Below the pieces are notes generated by a model. The model saw nothing but the letters and a program-made list of their open reading frames with translations. It had not been told where the DNA came from and did not search any database. 64,000 bases of DNA, taken from NCBI GenBank assembly GCA_037968815.1, contig JBBKWF010000004.1, positions 248,001 through 312,000 on the forward strand. Direction: 5' to 3'. Source of the stretch: Pseudopedobacter sp037968815. GTDB lineage: Bacteria > Bacteroidota > Bacteroidia > Sphingobacteriales > Sphingobacteriaceae. Shown here piece by piece: positions 17,498-26,775 of the stretch (within the stretch, counting starts at the first letter, position 1; every line of letters begins with the position of its first letter). The position numbers and the translations under genes are program-made.

Positions 17498-18682
17498 ATG
17501 AAGGATTGCATTTCGAAACTATACTCTATTGCTAATAAACCAGAACGGTTGATTATCGGGCTAATGTCTGGTACTTCTTTGGACGGTTTGGACATTGCAT
17601 TATGCAAATTAAAAAATAGTGGTTTAGCAACCGAAGCTGAAATTGTTGATTTTGAAACCGCTCCTTATAGCGCATCTTTTAAAAATGAAATCAAAGAAAT
17701 TTGTTTTAAGCAAAACGTTGATTTAGAAAAACTCTGTTTGCTAAATGCAGAAATAGGACGACTGCATGGAGAGTTGATTAAACAATTTTTGAAAGCAAGG
17801 GACATCAAGCCGGAAAGCATTGATTTAATCGCTAGCCACGGACAAACTGTCTTCCACTCACCAAAAAGATTAAGGACACCGGATGATTACGGTAATGCCA
17901 CTTTACAAATTGGCGATGCAGACCAAATTGCAACTATCACAGGGATAATTACCCTTTCAGATTTCCGACAAAAAAGTATCGCTTCCGGTAAAGAGGGTGC
18001 GCCTTTAGCAATCTACGGAGATTATCTGCTGTTTAAGTCTGAAACGGAAAACCGGGTTTTATTAAATATTGGGGGTATTTCAAACTTTACTTTATTAAAA
18101 TCGAATGAGGCATTTGAAAGTATTTTAAGTACCGATACTGGCCCAGGAAACACCTTGATGGATCAATATGTTAGTGCAAATTTTGAAAACCAGCATTATG
18201 ATAAAAATGCAGAAATCGCTTTAGAAGGTAAGGTTGATGAAACTCTTTTGAAGGCTTTGCTAAATCATCCGTTTTTTGAGAATGAGCTACCTAAAACCAC
18301 CGGTCCAGAGCTTTTTAACTTAACGTATTTAAACAATGCTTTGCAAAACTCTGGAACTGTGAAGCTCCCGCATCAGGATGTTTTGGCAACCTTAAATAGG
18401 TTTACAGCTTGTGGAATAGCCATTGCAATTGAAAAAGTAAATCACACAGAAAATGCAGTGGTCTATTTAAGTGGTGGCGGAGCGCATAACCCTTTACTGT
18501 TGCAAAATTTAAAAGACTTATTGCCGACTCTTGCATTCAAAAATTTAAAAGATTTGGGTATAAATCCCGATGCAAAAGAGGCTTTGCTTTTTGCAGTTTT
18601 AGCTAACGAAACTATTGCAGGAGATCAGGGTGTTTTTGGCACTGAAGCATTGAGTATGGGCAAAATAAGTCTGTCTATATAA
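17498..18682 (+). CDS. anmK: Anhydro-N-acetylmuramic acid kinase
   Basis: Hydrolyses and phosphorylates 1,6-anhydro-MurNAc to MurNAc-6-phosphate during murein recycling; the product is the substrate of MurQ, whose gene is at 45225-46043. The 394-residue protein starts its domain with IGLMSGTSLDGLDIALC (ATP loop), then IASHGQTVFHSP, LQIGDADQIA, LNIGGISNFT, FDTGPGN-like STDTGPGNTLMDQY and YLSGGGAHNPLLL. All are standard for the ASKHA-fold family. It closes the flippase-GT2 run and is followed by a weak hairpin and a long gene-free region. Confidence 0.95.
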   Translation: MKDCISKLYSIANKPERLIIGLMSGTSLDGLDIALCKLKNSGLATEAEIVDFETAPYSASFKNEIKEICFKQNVDLEKLCLLNAEIGRLHGELIKQFLKARDIKPESIDLIASHGQTVFHSPKRLRTPDDYGNATLQIGDADQIATITGIITLSDFRQKSIASGKEGAPLAIYGDYLLFKSETENRVLLNIGGISNFTLLKSNEAFESILSTDTGPGNTLMDQYVSANFENQHYDKNAEIALEGKVDETLLKALLNHPFFENELPKTTGPELFNLTYLNNALQNSGTVKLPHQDVLATLNRFTACGIAIAIEKVNHTENAVVYLSGGGAHNPLLLQNLKDLLPTLAFKNLKDLGINPDAKEALLFAVLANETIAGDQGVFGTEALSMGKISLSI

Positions 18683-18703
18683 GTTAACCTTGTTTGAAAG
18701 TTG

Positions 18704-18729
18704 ATCTTTTCTATGTTCTTAGAAAAGAT
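18704..18729 (+). terminator. Possible weak terminator after anmK
   Basis: A perfect 10-bp AT-rich inverted repeat (ATCTTTTCTA and TAGAAAAGAT) with a six-base loop, 22 bases after the anmK stop, followed by an interrupted T-rich stretch. Confidence 0.45.
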
Positions 18730-19499
18730 TTGTATTGTTTAAATACACTTCACCCTGTTCTTAATAGAGGGCTTCTTACTTTAAATTTCCTGTTATTAAT
18801 TTTGACTTAGATAGACATAGTAATCATAGTTTTATGGTTTATTTTATTTAGATAACAGATTGTTGCGCTAAGTGAGTTTTTCTTAAGACCGATATTTCAC
18901 TATAAGAAAATTAATTTTAGTTAATAAATGGTGTTTTTTATAAATATTATTTCACTATCAAATATTATTTTTCAAATTATATTTGATATGCAATTGTATA
19001 GCGTCCTAAATTCTAGAAATTATATTAAAAATCTTCTTTAGTGCAGCCTTACGAGCAGTTTGAAAATAGTTAAATAGAAAGATAATGAATTATTGTAATA
19101 ATTAATCTTCCGTATAAGGAGGTGTTGTGTTTCTAACTGTTATAATTTATTGATTTTTAATTTAAATTTTATAGTCAGTTTTTTCTAATGGAAAGCACTT
19201 TTTTAAGTTAATTCATGAATAAAAAGATATTTGTTGCAAATATCTGCAAAAAATAAGAATCTATAAAATAGATAAAATAATTGACTTTATTTAAATAAAT
19301 GGTAAAATAAAAGTTATTTTTTTGTAAATTTTGATAAAAAAAGATAGATAATTTGAATTTCAGATATTGTTAATTGAGGGTTAAAGTTTTTTTATTAGAA
19401 ATAATTTGCGTTTATGTGCAATTTGTTCAATCTTTATGAGGGGATTATTTGAAATATATCTATATCAAGTGTCTCTAATTATTCACTAAATAAAAAAAT
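18730..19499. other. Long gene-free leader before the SusC gene
   Basis: About 770 bases of very AT-rich DNA with no credible open reading frame, RNA gene or exact TAnnTTTG promoter that stands out. It holds one perfect palindrome (19225-19245). Long upstream regions like this often precede SusC genes and may contain the promoter, operator and a structured 5' leader. Confidence 0.5.
19225..19245. promoter_or_regulatory. Perfect palindrome upstream of susC-like gene
   Basis: AGATATTTG-TTG-CAAATATCT: nine-base arms with a three-base centre, about 255 bases upstream of the SusC start. Its dyad form suits a regulator binding site, and each arm carries ATATTTG, one base from the -7 consensus. Whether it works as an operator or is chance in AT-rich DNA cannot be told. 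Confidence 0.4.
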
Positions 19500-22400
19500 A
19501 TGAAAAAAAACTTACTCATGTTATTTTTCTGTTCAATTTTTGTTTTTGTGCAAGCTTTTGCACAAGAAAGAACAGTGACTGGAAAAGTAACTTCAGCAGA
19601 TGATGGAATGCCTCTTCCGGGTGTTTCGGTAAAAGTTAAAAATTCTTCTGTAGGTCTACAGACCGATTTGAATGGTACTTATGCTATTAAGGTTAAAACA
19701 GGAGATGTCTTGGTTTTTTCTTTTTTAGGAATGCTTAACCAGTCGATTACTGTCGGGACAGCAAATACTATTAATGTAAAACTAAGTCCAGACACGAAGT
19801 CTCTTAATGAAGTAGTTGTTACGGCCTACGGGATCGATCGTGATAAAAAGAGTTTAGGTTACTCTACACCTGTAGTTGCGGGAGATGAGGTTTCTGAAAC
19901 GCAACGAAATGACTTTTTTGGTGGTTTACAGGGAAGAGTTCCTGGATTATCAATTAACAGCACCAGTGGAAACCCTGGTGGCTCTGCACAGATTGTTTTA
20001 AGAGGCTTTGTTTCTATGAGCGGAGATAATAACGCCTTAATCGTGGTTGATGGTGTACCGATAGATAACAGTATTTTAAGTCAGGGGGAATTAATTACTG
20101 GAGGATCCAATAGGGATCAAGATTACTCAAATAGAGGAATGGATATCAACCCGGCAGATATAGAAACATATACCATAATGAAAGGACCGGAAGCTACCGC
20201 TTTATTTGGTAACGCGGGTGCCAGTGGTGCAATTTTAATTACCACTAAAAAGGGAAAAGCAGGAAGAGGAGCTATCAATTACAATAGTAACTACAGGATA
20301 GAAAAACTATATCAATTTCCAGAAAGACAATTAGCATATAACTCTGGGAGCGGTGGAGTTTATGATGGGGCAACATCAAATTTTCATGGTCCTGCATTTG
20401 TAGAAGGGACAGAGTTATTTGATAATATTGGTGAATTTTTTGAGACTGGTTTTTCACAAAAGCACAATCTTTCTTTTGAAGGTGGGTCAGATAAATTCAC
20501 TTACAGATGGTCGAATGAATATACGGACACCAAAGGAACTATACCAACCACAAGGTATCAAAGGCTATCATCTAAATTAACAGGCGTAGGAACCATTTCT
20601 CCTTTATTAAAATTAACCACTAGTTTTAACTATATCTTTTCTGATAATGATAAGGCAAATAAAGGAGAAAACGGATCTTTAATTCAGTTGATGCGTTACA
20701 GTCCAGCGTTTGATATCAAGGATTACGAAGATGCTAGTGGTAACAGGGTGCTTCACCTAGCAAGTATATACGGGGAATATGATAACCCGCTTTGGGATGT
20801 TTATAAGAACATTAATAATGATCAAACAAATAGGGTTTTAGCAAATACAAACCTTGAGTTTAAACCAGCAAAATGGTTAAAAATTAACGGAATTATTGGT
20901 GCCGATATTGCGAATACAAATGGGATAAGGGTGCAGCATGCACAGTCCTATAAAGGATCGGGTAGCTCAAGCAATCCAACTGGAGGTCGTATTGAAACCT
21001 ATGGTCGTCTTACTAGATTCTTTAGCGGCTCATTAACTGCTACAGCAAGACATTCATTTGGGGATTTCAACAATACTTATGTAGTTGGAACAACATTTAA
21101 TGACTATAACTCAGAAACCAATTCTATTGTTGGGACTCAGATGTTTGATCCTAATTTCTATACTATTAACAATACATTACCTACTACTCAGTTGGGAAAA
21201 AATTACATTAACAGACGTAGAAATGTTGGCGTTTTTGGTCAGGCAATTTTAGGCTATAAAAGCTTGCTTTATTTAACCTTATCTGCAAGAGTTGATGGCG
21301 CTTCAAGATTAATGCCTAATAATCCTTATTTTGCCTACCCTTCAGCAAGTTTAGCGTTTAATTTCACAGACTTAAATCCAGTGAAAGATGCCTTACCATG
21401 GTTAGATGAAGGTAAACTTCGTATTTCTTATGCTTTAACCGGAAAAGAACCTTGGCAGGTATACTCTACAGGAAGTAATTATGTGGGACAATCTACTACG
21501 GGCGGAGGCTTCTCTTATTCATATTTAGGAGGTAACCCAGAGATAGGGCCAGAAGTATCAGAGAATTTTGAAACAGGTGTTGAACTTAGTTTTCTCAAAC
21601 GTAGGTTGAGCGTAGATTTCAACTACTACAATTTAATAAGTAGAGATCAGATTACCAATGTTAGATTAAGTTATGGTTCTGGGTTTGCACTTAAATTATT
21701 TAACGCAGGTACTGTTAGGAATAGAGGTGTCGAAATTGCACTTAACGGAAAAATTATCCAAAAGAAAAACTTTGATTGGAGCAGTACTTTAAATTATACG
21801 CAAAATAAGGGTAAAGTAATTACTATAGGTGAAGATTTACCCGAGCTTTATGAATCAGATACTTGGCTTTTTACAGGATTAAGAAGTGGGATGTATCCCG
21901 GCTTTAGTACAGGTACAATTAGTGGTACCATGTTCGATAGAAATGAGAATGGTGATATCTTAATCAGTCCTACAAGTGGTCTTCCAACAACAGCGTCAGA
22001 TTCACAGTATGGTCCCATTGGAGATAGACTTCCTAAATTCACTTTAGGCTTTGTAAATAGACTGAGTTATAAAAACTGGAACTTATCTTTCCTTTGGGAT
22101 TTGAGATATGGTGGAGATGTTTTTAATGGAACAGAATATACACTGTACACAAAAGGAATTAGTTTAAAAACTCTGGATAGAGAAACAGCAAGGGTAATTA
22201 CAGGTGTTTTAAAGGATGGTTTAGAGAATACGGATAATCCTACAATCAATAACATTGCTGTTACTCCTTACTATACTTCTAGCTATTACACCACCAACGT
22301 TTCGCCAGAAATGTTTGTAGAAAAAGACATTAAAACCTTAAGATTAAGAGATATTACCATTGGGTATGATTTCCCAAAGAATACCTTACTAAAAGTTAAA

Positions 22401-22586
22401 TTTATACAATCACTGGGTATATATGTTACCGCTACAGATGCAGTTTTAATTAGTAATTATTCTGGTCTTGACCCAGAAAGCAACTCTAATACTCCAGGTA
22501 CTGGTGGTATCGGTGGGTTTGGTATTGATTATGGAAACATGGGAAAACCAATTGGAGTCAATTTTGGTTTAAGAATTAAACTTTAA
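19500..22586 (+). CDS. SusC/RagA-family TonB-linked outer-membrane protein
   Basis: A 1028-residue TonB-dependent transporter that with SusD imports a nutrient across the outer membrane. It has a signal peptide (MKKNLLMLFFCSIFVFVQAFAQ) and a carboxypeptidase-regulatory-like domain (RTVTGKVTSADDGMPLPGVSV, about residues 23-105). A SLNEVVVTAYG segment leads into the plug domain (GLQGRVPGLSI, VVDGVPIDNS, GPEATALFG). The beta barrel ends at GVNFGLRIKL. Length and order are typical. SusD follows after 11 bases. No adjacent FecR/ECF sigma pair, hybrid two-component system or glycoside hydrolase hints at regulation or substrate. Confidence 0.96.
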   Translation: MKKNLLMLFFCSIFVFVQAFAQERTVTGKVTSADDGMPLPGVSVKVKNSSVGLQTDLNGTYAIKVKTGDVLVFSFLGMLNQSITVGTANTINVKLSPDTKSLNEVVVTAYGIDRDKKSLGYSTPVVAGDEVSETQRNDFFGGLQGRVPGLSINSTSGNPGGSAQIVLRGFVSMSGDNNALIVVDGVPIDNSILSQGELITGGSNRDQDYSNRGMDINPADIETYTIMKGPEATALFGNAGASGAILITTKKGKAGRGAINYNSNYRIEKLYQFPERQLAYNSGSGGVYDGATSNFHGPAFVEGTELFDNIGEFFETGFSQKHNLSFEGGSDKFTYRWSNEYTDTKGTIPTTRYQRLSSKLTGVGTISPLLKLTTSFNYIFSDNDKANKGENGSLIQLMRYSPAFDIKDYEDASGNRVLHLASIYGEYDNPLWDVYKNINNDQTNRVLANTNLEFKPAKWLKINGIIGADIANTNGIRVQHAQSYKGSGSSSNPTGGRIETYGRLTRFFSGSLTATARHSFGDFNNTYVVGTTFNDYNSETNSIVGTQMFDPNFYTINNTLPTTQLGKNYINRRRNVGVFGQAILGYKSLLYLTLSARVDGASRLMPNNPYFAYPSASLAFNFTDLNPVKDALPWLDEGKLRISYALTGKEPWQVYSTGSNYVGQSTTGGGFSYSYLGGNPEIGPEVSENFETGVELSFLKRRLSVDFNYYNLISRDQITNVRLSYGSGFALKLFNAGTVRNRGVEIALNGKIIQKKNFDWSSTLNYTQNKGKVITIGEDLPELYESDTWLFTGLRSGMYPGFSTGTISGTMFDRNENGDILISPTSGLPTTASDSQYGPIGDRLPKFTLGFVNRLSYKNWNLSFLWDLRYGGDVFNGTEYTLYTKGISLKTLDRETARVITGVLKDGLENTDNPTINNIAVTPYYTSSYYTTNVSPEMFVEKDIKTLRLRDITIGYDFPKNTLLKVKFIQSLGIYVTATDAVLISNYSGLDPESNSNTPGTGGIGGFGIDYGNMGKPIGVNFGLRIKL

Positions 22587-22597
22587 GCAATAACAAT

Positions 22598-24208
22598 ATG
22601 AAGAAATTATATAAACTATCCATTTTAGCATTATTCGTTATAAGTGCTACCGGATGTAAAAAATATTTAGACATTAACTATAACCCTTCTGTTCCACAAG
22701 TGGCTTCTGCAGAACTGTTATTGTCACCAATACAGTTTCAGATGACTAATGGTACATCGCAAGACAATAGGTTTATTTGGAAAGTTACACAAGATCAGGT
22801 AGGGATTTCTACCTCGTATAATTATTTGATTTGGGAGCAACATGGCTATCCGGCCTCCAGTGATTTAGGCGGTGTGATTTGGAGAATGACCTATCTTGAT
22901 TTAGGGTTAAATCTTGAAAACCTGATCAATGACGCTGTCGAAAATCAAAAATACGAATATGCAGGTATTGGTTATGCAATTAAGGCTTGGGCTTTTCAGC
23001 AATGTACAGATTTACATGGTCCAATAATTCTTGACGAAGCATTCGATGCAACAAAACTAAGTTTTAACTATCAGGATCAACCAGAAGTTTATGCAAAGGT
23101 AAGGGAGTGGGGTAACCTGTCTCTTAAATACCTTAACATGACTAGCCCGAAGGATTATTCAGGAACTTTAGCTGGCGCATCTGGTGATCAGATATATAAA
23201 GGGGATAAAGAAAAGTGGAAGAAATTTGTTTATGGTTTATTTGCACAGCAATATAGCCACTTAATAAATAAGCCAGAGTTTGCTAGTCAATATGCAGATA
23301 GTGTGGTTAAATATGTCGACCTCTCTTTCGCAAATGAATCAGAATCAGCAACAGTGAATTTTGGTGGTGCGGGTTCTGATGATACAAATCCAATGGGACC
23401 CAATCTTGGGTATTTAAACCTTACCTACTATGGCTACCCAACCACTCAGATATTGAGTTACCTTACAGGTGGCATGAGGGGGGTGCCAGATGCAGATCCA
23501 ACCACAGTGAACTCTGTAGATCCAAGATTGGAAAGAATGATTGCTGCTAGTAATGAGATCACGCTTTTGGGTGAGCCAATTTATAGAGGAGCAATTCCTA
23601 CGCTTGGGGGAGACGCACCTGTGCCTAAAGTTTATGGAGGTATTCCTTCGGGAGCTAACGCTTTTAATGGAAGATTTATCTTTGCGGATGCTGCAAGATA
23701 CCCTCTCATGACTTATTCTCAATTGCAATTTGCTAAAGCAGAAGCGCAATTTATTAAAGGTTCAAGTACTGAAGCTTATACTTCATATGTGAATGGAATT
23801 AAAGGACATATGGACTTCTGTAACATATACGGTAGAGAATACCCATCTCCAGAACCTTTAATTACAACGACAGAAATTAATGCTTACTTAGCTTCAAGCG
23901 AAGTAGCTCAGTCTTCTGCTGATTTAACAATTGCAGATATTATGGGGCAAAAATATATCTCGCAATGGGGTTGGGCCGGTTTAGAGCAATGGTCTGATAT
24001 CAGGAAATATCACTATGATCCATTGGTTTACAAAAATTATTATCAATTAGGTCTTGGAGAATTATTCCAAGCCAATGAAGGTAAGTATGCTTACCGTTTT
24101 AGACCAAGGTATAATTCTGAATATATTTGGAATTCAGCTACTTTAGAGAAGTTCGGTGGTCTAGAGGCGGACTATATGACTAAAGAAACATGGTTTAGTC
24201 AACCGTAA
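22598..24208 (+). CDS. SusD/RagB-family nutrient-binding lipoprotein
   Basis: Surface lipoprotein partner of the preceding SusC. The 536-residue protein starts MKKLYKLSILALFVISATGC (lipobox ATGC) and continues KKYLDINYNPSVPQ, a typical SusD-like_2 N-terminus. Residues such as YAGIGYAIKAWAFQQCTDLHGPIIL form the TPR-like core, and the C-terminal part has YISQWGWAGLEQWSDIRKYHYDP and FRPRYNSEYIWN, as in the family. It forms the lid over the SusC barrel. Substrate unknown. Confidence 0.95.
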   Translation: MKKLYKLSILALFVISATGCKKYLDINYNPSVPQVASAELLLSPIQFQMTNGTSQDNRFIWKVTQDQVGISTSYNYLIWEQHGYPASSDLGGVIWRMTYLDLGLNLENLINDAVENQKYEYAGIGYAIKAWAFQQCTDLHGPIILDEAFDATKLSFNYQDQPEVYAKVREWGNLSLKYLNMTSPKDYSGTLAGASGDQIYKGDKEKWKKFVYGLFAQQYSHLINKPEFASQYADSVVKYVDLSFANESESATVNFGGAGSDDTNPMGPNLGYLNLTYYGYPTTQILSYLTGGMRGVPDADPTTVNSVDPRLERMIAASNEITLLGEPIYRGAIPTLGGDAPVPKVYGGIPSGANAFNGRFIFADAARYPLMTYSQLQFAKAEAQFIKGSSTEAYTSYVNGIKGHMDFCNIYGREYPSPEPLITTTEINAYLASSEVAQSSADLTIADIMGQKYISQWGWAGLEQWSDIRKYHYDPLVYKNYYQLGLGELFQANEGKYAYRFRPRYNSEYIWNSATLEKFGGLEADYMTKETWFSQP

Positions 24209-24235
24209 ATTATTAATTATAAGATAAATAGCATT

Positions 24236-25039
24236 ATGAAAATACTTTCAACTTTATCGATATTAATACTCAGTGTTGTATTTATCGGTTGCCAAAAAAA
24301 TGTGATTGATTATGGAGAAATTCAGAAAGTTTCTAGTGGTCAAGCACTCTTGAAATTTAATTATGTATCTCAATATAAGGACAATCGTAAGATTGTATTG
24401 AAGATCAATGATAAAAGAGTGAGTTATGCAATTACAGCTCGTACACCTTTCCCTGGTGGAGGATACAATACGGGTGGAGGCTCTTCCCCTGATTTCCTTC
24501 CTGTTAATCCTGGGAATGTAAAAATAACTGTTACCCAGCCATTTAGTATTGATACAGGATTAGATTCTTTGGTTCATTACACAACCAATGTTCAATTGCT
24601 AGCAGGGAAAAACTATGTTTTACATATTACAGACACGGCGGCAAATACACAATCTGTATTAACGGAAGAAGATTTTATCAAAGCAGATAGTGGTTTTGTG
24701 AAACACAGATTTATTCATTTAATGCCAGATGTGCCCGCAGTTGATTTATATTATGGTTCATCTACGCTTTCAAATAATACATTAGATACTTTAATAGCAG
24801 GTAATGTTGCTTACTTAGAAATGACTCCGCAAATAATACTTGAGCAAGGTTTATTTAAAAGATGGAAAGTGAGACCAGCAGGGGCAGCGGTTACTTCAGC
24901 AACTGTTATTGCAAACTATTATACTTCAAGTGCTTTTAGAAATCAGCGGGTATTTAATATTTTTACCAGTGGATATAATAGTCATAACATATCAACTGAT
25001 ACCCGGAGACCCTATGTGTCTTTCTTACTTGTAAGATAG
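24236..25039 (+). CDS. DUF4397-like lipoprotein of the SusCD locus
   Basis: A 267-residue lipoprotein (signal MKILSTLSILILSVVFIGC, lipobox FIGC). The mature part is predicted beta-rich, with a glycine-rich stretch PFPGGGYNTGGGSS near residue 80 and FVKHRFIHLMPDVPAVDLYYG near residue 160, which resembles the repeated strand of DUF4397 beta-sandwich proteins. It lies 27 bases after SusD and ends at a strong terminator, so it is the last gene of the operon. It may be an extra surface binding protein; the DUF assignment is moderately certain. Confidence 0.7.
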   Translation: MKILSTLSILILSVVFIGCQKNVIDYGEIQKVSSGQALLKFNYVSQYKDNRKIVLKINDKRVSYAITARTPFPGGGYNTGGGSSPDFLPVNPGNVKITVTQPFSIDTGLDSLVHYTTNVQLLAGKNYVLHITDTAANTQSVLTEEDFIKADSGFVKHRFIHLMPDVPAVDLYYGSSTLSNNTLDTLIAGNVAYLEMTPQIILEQGLFKRWKVRPAGAAVTSATVIANYYTSSAFRNQRVFNIFTSGYNSHNISTDTRRPYVSFLLVR

Positions 25040-25060
25040 TTGTATTTTTTAATAATTTTG

Positions 25061-25091
25061 AAAACGGCTCGTTATTAAACGAGCCGTTTTT
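25061..25091 (+). terminator. Terminator of the SusC/SusD operon
   Basis: A perfect 13-bp stem (AAAACGGCTCGTT with AACGAGCCGTTTT), loop ATTA, followed by T residues, 21 bases after the lipoprotein stop codon. Confidence 0.92.
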
Positions 25092-25199
25092 GTTTAGTCA
25101 AACCTTTAAGGAAGCTTTGTTCTCCGAAGTGGTCAGTTCATTAATTAAATCCCCGAAGGGAATTTTCTTTATATAAGACTTTTTATACTGTATATTTTC

Positions 25200-25207
25200 T
25201 ATTTTTG
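25200..25207 (+). promoter_or_regulatory. Likely -7 promoter element of the type II FAS-like operon
   Basis: TATTTTTG, an exact TAnnTTTG match, 28 bases ahead of the GTG start of the ketoreductase gene and downstream of the SusCD terminator. No -33 TTG is evident. Confidence 0.45.
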
Positions 25208-25235
25208 AAATATCATAAAAACTAAATAAATATTT

Positions 25236-25958
25236 GTGGGCAAACCAAAGGTGTTAATTACGGGGGCAAGCAAAGGTTTAGGCTTGGCAATGGCGAAAAA
25301 ACTAAACGATGACTATTGTTTAATTTTACACGCTTCAAAAGCAGAAAATATAAAAGAGCTAACAGAAGGTAACTTTATTTTAGCCGCCGACTTATCAAAC
25401 CCCGAAGAACTAAAGGAGTTTTGCAAACAACTAAAAAAACAACATGGCGATGATTTATACGCTGTTATAAACAATGCAGGCCTCTCTTTAGATAAGCCAC
25501 TAACTTTTCAGCCAGAAAAAGATATTGACACTATGATGGCGATTAATTTAAAAGCACCCATCATCATTTCAAAAACTGTAGCTAAAATATTCGGGTTAAA
25601 GGGTAAAGGCGTAATCATCAACGTAAGTTCATGCGTTGCCGAAACCGGAAATGCTTTTCAGTCAGTTTATGCAGCCACTAAAGCAGGTCTAATCGCTTTT
25701 TCAAAATCCTTGGCAAAAGAGGTTGGTGTACTGTATGATAATCATCAAATACGAGTTTTAAGTATTTCTCCGGGTTTTATCCAAACTCCAATGACTGATG
25801 CTATCCCGGAAACGGAAAAAGAAAAATACCTAAAAATGATACCTGCTCAAAGATTTGGCAATGCCGATGAAATTGCAGAAACGGTCGCTTTTTTAATTTC
25901 AGACAAAGCTTCTTACATCAACGGAAGTAATATTGCTATTAATGGAGGGCTTTTTTAA
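25236..25958 (+). CDS. SDR-family 3-oxoacyl-ACP reductase-like protein
   Basis: First gene of the eight-gene acyl-chain operon; predicted NAD(P)H ketoreductase (FabG-like). The 240-residue Rossmann protein has the cofactor motif GASKGLG (residues 10-16) and NNAG (79-82). The catalytic serine is in INVSSC (about 131), with Tyr145 and Lys149 in YAATK. PGFIQTPMT and INGSNIAINGG are usual near the C-terminus. GTG at 25236 is the start. Its stop overlaps the ATG of the hotdog gene by one base, so the two are translationally coupled. Ketoreduction of ACP-bound chains is inferred from context. Confidence 0.88.
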   Translation: MGKPKVLITGASKGLGLAMAKKLNDDYCLILHASKAENIKELTEGNFILAADLSNPEELKEFCKQLKKQHGDDLYAVINNAGLSLDKPLTFQPEKDIDTMMAINLKAPIIISKTVAKIFGLKGKGVIINVSSCVAETGNAFQSVYAATKAGLIAFSKSLAKEVGVLYDNHQIRVLSISPGFIQTPMTDAIPETEKEKYLKMIPAQRFGNADEIAETVAFLISDKASYINGSNIAINGGLF

Positions 25959-26506
25959 TGGACAATTTAGTAGGCACTCCCACAGAAGATATGCTTTTAC
26001 ATGGTCCATCAAAACGTTTGTTGGATAACTACCATTGGCATGAACCTAAAATAGGTATTGTTGCCAGTTATACGCCCACCACCTTTGATGTAAATGATCA
26101 TTTTGGGGTTTTTAGAGGCGTTGATCAGATAGAAGCTTTTGCCCAAGCAACCATTGTTTCATGTGCCACTTTTTTAGAGTGTCAGAAACAAAATTGTAAG
26201 CCAACGGATTTAAAAGATAAATTTGTGCCTGCTTTTATTAGTGTTGGAAATGTGTATTTTCATAACTACGTAGCAGAAGGCGAGACGTTCATCAGTTTAG
26301 GGAAAATAAAATTTTATAAGTTTAGGCAAATGGTTGCCGATGGACGGATTTATAAAGTAGCAAAAGGTGTTGATTTGGATGCCTATTTTAACGATTTTAA
26401 CGAAACAAAATTAGATAATTACCAATTAAGCGAAGATTTCACCTTAGTAGCAGAGTTTTTTGATATTACTGGTAGAGCTTTAAAAAAGGAAATGTTTACA
26501 CAATAA
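25958..26506 (+). CDS. FabZ-like hotdog dehydratase, divergent
   Basis: A 182-residue protein I read as a hotdog-fold 3-hydroxyacyl-ACP dehydratase. The segment VNDHFGVFRGVDQIEAFAQ aligns with the FabZ active-site helix (HFPGxPxxPGVxxxEAxAQ). It keeps the histidine (His48) and glutamate (Glu59), but the loop between them is several residues shorter than in FabZ. The N-terminal WHEPKIGIVASY and the later GETFISLGKIKFYKFRQMVADG fit strands of the fold. Position between a ketoreductase and an ACP supports the role. It could instead be a non-catalytic chain-binding relative. Confidence 0.7.
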   Translation: MDNLVGTPTEDMLLHGPSKRLLDNYHWHEPKIGIVASYTPTTFDVNDHFGVFRGVDQIEAFAQATIVSCATFLECQKQNCKPTDLKDKFVPAFISVGNVYFHNYVAEGETFISLGKIKFYKFRQMVADGRIYKVAKGVDLDAYFNDFNETKLDNYQLSEDFTLVAEFFDITGRALKKEMFTQ

Positions 26507-26512
26507 AATAAC

Positions 26513-26773
26513 ATGGAAAGACAAGAAATCATTGACGGATTAGTAGAGATATTGAGAACCGTACGTACAATAGATCAAGAAAAACTGAACAACGTAACTG
26601 AAGAAACTGATTTTTTAGCCGATTTAAATACGCCATCTACAGAATTAATCAACATTGCTGCTAAAGCGGAGCAAAAGTTTGATGTTGAGTTTGAAGATGA
26701 TGATATTGATGATTTAGGTTCAACAGTTAAAGATATTGTTGACTTAATTTTACGTACCAAAGAAAGAGGGTAA
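26513..26773 (+). CDS. Acyl carrier protein, atypical attachment motif
   Basis: An 86-residue acidic four-helix carrier protein. Helix II starts FLADLNTPSTELINIAAKAE, which aligns with ACP helix II. Ser42 falls at the phosphopantetheine site, but the usual DSL is replaced by PST. KFDVEFEDDDIDDLGSTVKDIVDLI gives the typical acidic helix III/IV end. It lies between the hotdog and ketosynthase genes, two bases before the latter. It is predicted to be primed by the AcpS-type enzyme encoded three genes downstream and to carry the operon's growing chain. Confidence 0.88.
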   Translation: MERQEIIDGLVEILRTVRTIDQEKLNNVTEETDFLADLNTPSTELINIAAKAEQKFDVEFEDDDIDDLGSTVKDIVDLILRTKERG

Positions 26774-26775
26774 TT

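Noticed and set aside
23414..23749. Minus-strand reading frame of 111 codons
   Set aside because: Antisense to the SusD gene with serine/arginine-rich composition typical of a shadow frame.
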